Below are positions 5,511 through 6,277 of a stretch of 6,277 nt of DNA, in pieces. Position 1 is the stretch's first letter; the number at the start of each line of letters is the position of its first letter. A model generated the notes under the pieces. It had not been told where the DNA came from, searched no databases, and saw nothing but the letters and a program-made list of their open reading frames with translations. The DNA comes from Cyanobacteria bacterium UBA8803 (lineage in GTDB: Bacteria > Cyanobacteriota > Cyanobacteriia > Cyanobacteriales > Coleofasciculaceae): positions 674-6,950 of the forward strand of contig DNXU01000473.1 in NCBI GenBank assembly GCA_003505715.1, written 5' to 3'. A program made the position numbers and the translations under genes.

Positions 5511-6200
5511 TCAAGCAGGTTCCAAGCAACCTTGCCACTGAGTCAAACCCTGTAAAACCAAATCAGCAGTTGCTGTCCAGCCCACAATCCCTCCTTGAGC
5601 GCGAATCATTTCCAAGGTAGCTTGTTTAAACTCCGGAAAATAACTTTCCGTTCCATCCTCAACCAACAAGCACTCATAACCTCGGTCGTTAGCCTCTCGC
5701 ATTGTCGTCTGCACGCAAACCTCAGTGGTTACCCCCGTCACAATTAGATGGGTAATGCCTTGCTTTTGTAGAAGGACTTGGAAGTTGGTATTGTAGAATG
5801 CACCCTTACCAGGTTTTTGAATCACAACCTCACCTGGCAGAGGTGTCAATTCTGGGATAATTTCATTCCCTGGTTCACCCAGAATTAAAATCCGTCCCAT
5901 TGGCCCAACATCCCCAATTTTTAAGGCTCCTTGTCCCCGATGTAACTTAGCTGCCGGACAATCTGATAGGTCAGGTTGATGACACTCAATCGTGTGAAAA
6001 ATTGGTAATTTTCGGTAGCGAAATGCTTCCAGCAACTTCTTCACTGTTGGGACAATAACTTGCAAGCGGCTGACATCATTACCCAAAGCTTCACCAAACC
6101 CTCCTGGTTCTAAAAAATCTCGCTGCATATCAATAATTAGCAGCGCCAAACCAGATTCGGGCAGTTCATAATCGTAAGGTTGAGCAGATATTGGAGTCAT
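5511..6200 (-). CDS. Isochorismatase-superfamily cysteine hydrolase, biuret hydrolase-like
   Basis: A 229-residue cytosolic hydrolase with the Asp-Lys-Cys triad of the superfamily: D24 in LLIIDMQRDF, K129 in VVIQKPGKGAF and nucleophile C162 in GVTTEVCV, which also holds the expected non-proline cis-peptide site (V157-T158). These enzymes cleave amide C-N bonds through a thioester intermediate. The segments EPGGFGEALGND (31-42), CHQPDLSD (73-80), GEPGNEIIPEL (108-118), PGKGAF (130-135) and TTMREANDRGYECLL (165-179) recall bacterial biuret hydrolase more than true isochorismatase, nicotinamidase or ureidoacrylate hydrolase. I rely on memory of that sequence rather than an alignment, so substrate is inference. 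No companion urea, cyanurate or allophanate gene is in view. The ATG is the only plausible start, because D24 follows soon after. No Shine-Dalgarno sequence precedes it, and heptamer repeats begin four bases upstream. Confidence 0.9.
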   Translation of the reverse strand: MTPISAQPYDYELPESGLALLIIDMQRDFLEPGGFGEALGNDVSRLQVIVPTVKKLLEAFRYRKLPIFHTIECHQPDLSDCPAAKLHRGQGALKIGDVGPMGRILILGEPGNEIIPELTPLPGEVVIQKPGKGAFYNTNFQVLLQKQGITHLIVTGVTTEVCVQTTMREANDRGYECLLVEDGTESYFPEFKQATLEMIRAQGGIVGWTATADLVLQGLTQWQGCLEPA

Positions 6201-6203
6201 AAG

Positions 6204-6277
6204 GGTTGTTAGTTGTTGGTTGTTAGTTGTTGGTTGTTGGTAGTTTGTTGTTGGTAGTTTGTTGTTAGTTGTTTGTT
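6204..6277. repeat. Heptameric tandem repeat array, consensus DGTTGTT
   Basis: Read on the plus strand, positions 6204-6273 divide exactly into ten 7-base units: GGTTGTT, AGTTGTT, GGTTGTT, AGTTGTT, GGTTGTT, GGTAGTT, TGTTGTT, GGTAGTT, TGTTGTT and AGTTGTT. A partial eleventh unit runs off the edge of the window. Several neighbouring units pair into 14-base higher-order repeats. The array resembles the short tandemly repeated repetitive (STRR) heptamers known from filamentous cyanobacteria. It occupies the position where the hydrolase gene would carry its ribosome binding site and perhaps its promoter. Confidence 0.92.

Noticed and set aside
6204..6277. CRISPR array
   Set aside because: The units are contiguous 7-base repeats without unique spacers.

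Overview
The window reads as chromosomal DNA of a cyanobacterium, probably a repeat-rich filamentous or mat-forming type. The evidence is six exact copies of the palindrome GCGATCGC (HIP1) in 6.3 kb, a ferredoxin-thioredoxin reductase variable chain (a protein of oxygenic phototrophs), 7-bp tandem repeats of the kind known from filamentous cyanobacteria, and protein sequences with a cyanobacterial flavour. Species assignment is not possible from sequence reading alone.

Layout from left to right. A purine/pyrimidine-rich inverted repeat (26-108) lies at the 3' end of hemW, which runs on the minus strand (105-1406) and encodes a radical-SAM heme chaperone. An AT-rich divergent intergenic region (1407-1589) separates hemW from a plus-strand gene for a membrane-anchored PIN/TRAM protein (1590-2672) and contains a perfect TATAAT box for the latter. 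A 263-bp spacer (2673-2935) is packed with inverted repeats, including a long hairpin set inside short CTGCCT-type repeats. It leads into ftrV (2936-3157, plus). A hairpin lies between ftrV and a convergent minus-strand gene for a 71-residue protein of unknown function (3234-3449). Upstream of that, also on the minus strand, is a two-component pair: a response-regulator gene (4959-5333) followed after 2 bp by a membrane sensor histidine kinase gene (3544-4956). Finally, a minus-strand cysteine hydrolase of the isochorismatase superfamily (5511-6200), closest in remembered motifs to biuret hydrolase, has its start codon directly against an array of about ten 7-bp repeats that runs off the right edge.

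The genes do not form one pathway. They are mostly housekeeping or regulatory: heme trafficking, thioredoxin-linked redox control by light, and a signalling pair. The only tight operon is regulator-kinase. The most unusual point is that the regulator has a receiver typical of the OmpR/PhoB class but stops exactly where the DNA-binding domain should begin, so the output of this pair must be something other than its own DNA binding. I found no CRISPR array, tRNA, rRNA, transposase or phage gene, and no clear sign of a novel multigene system. The points worth a second look are the receiver-only regulator, the repeat elements in the spacers and the small uncharacterised protein.
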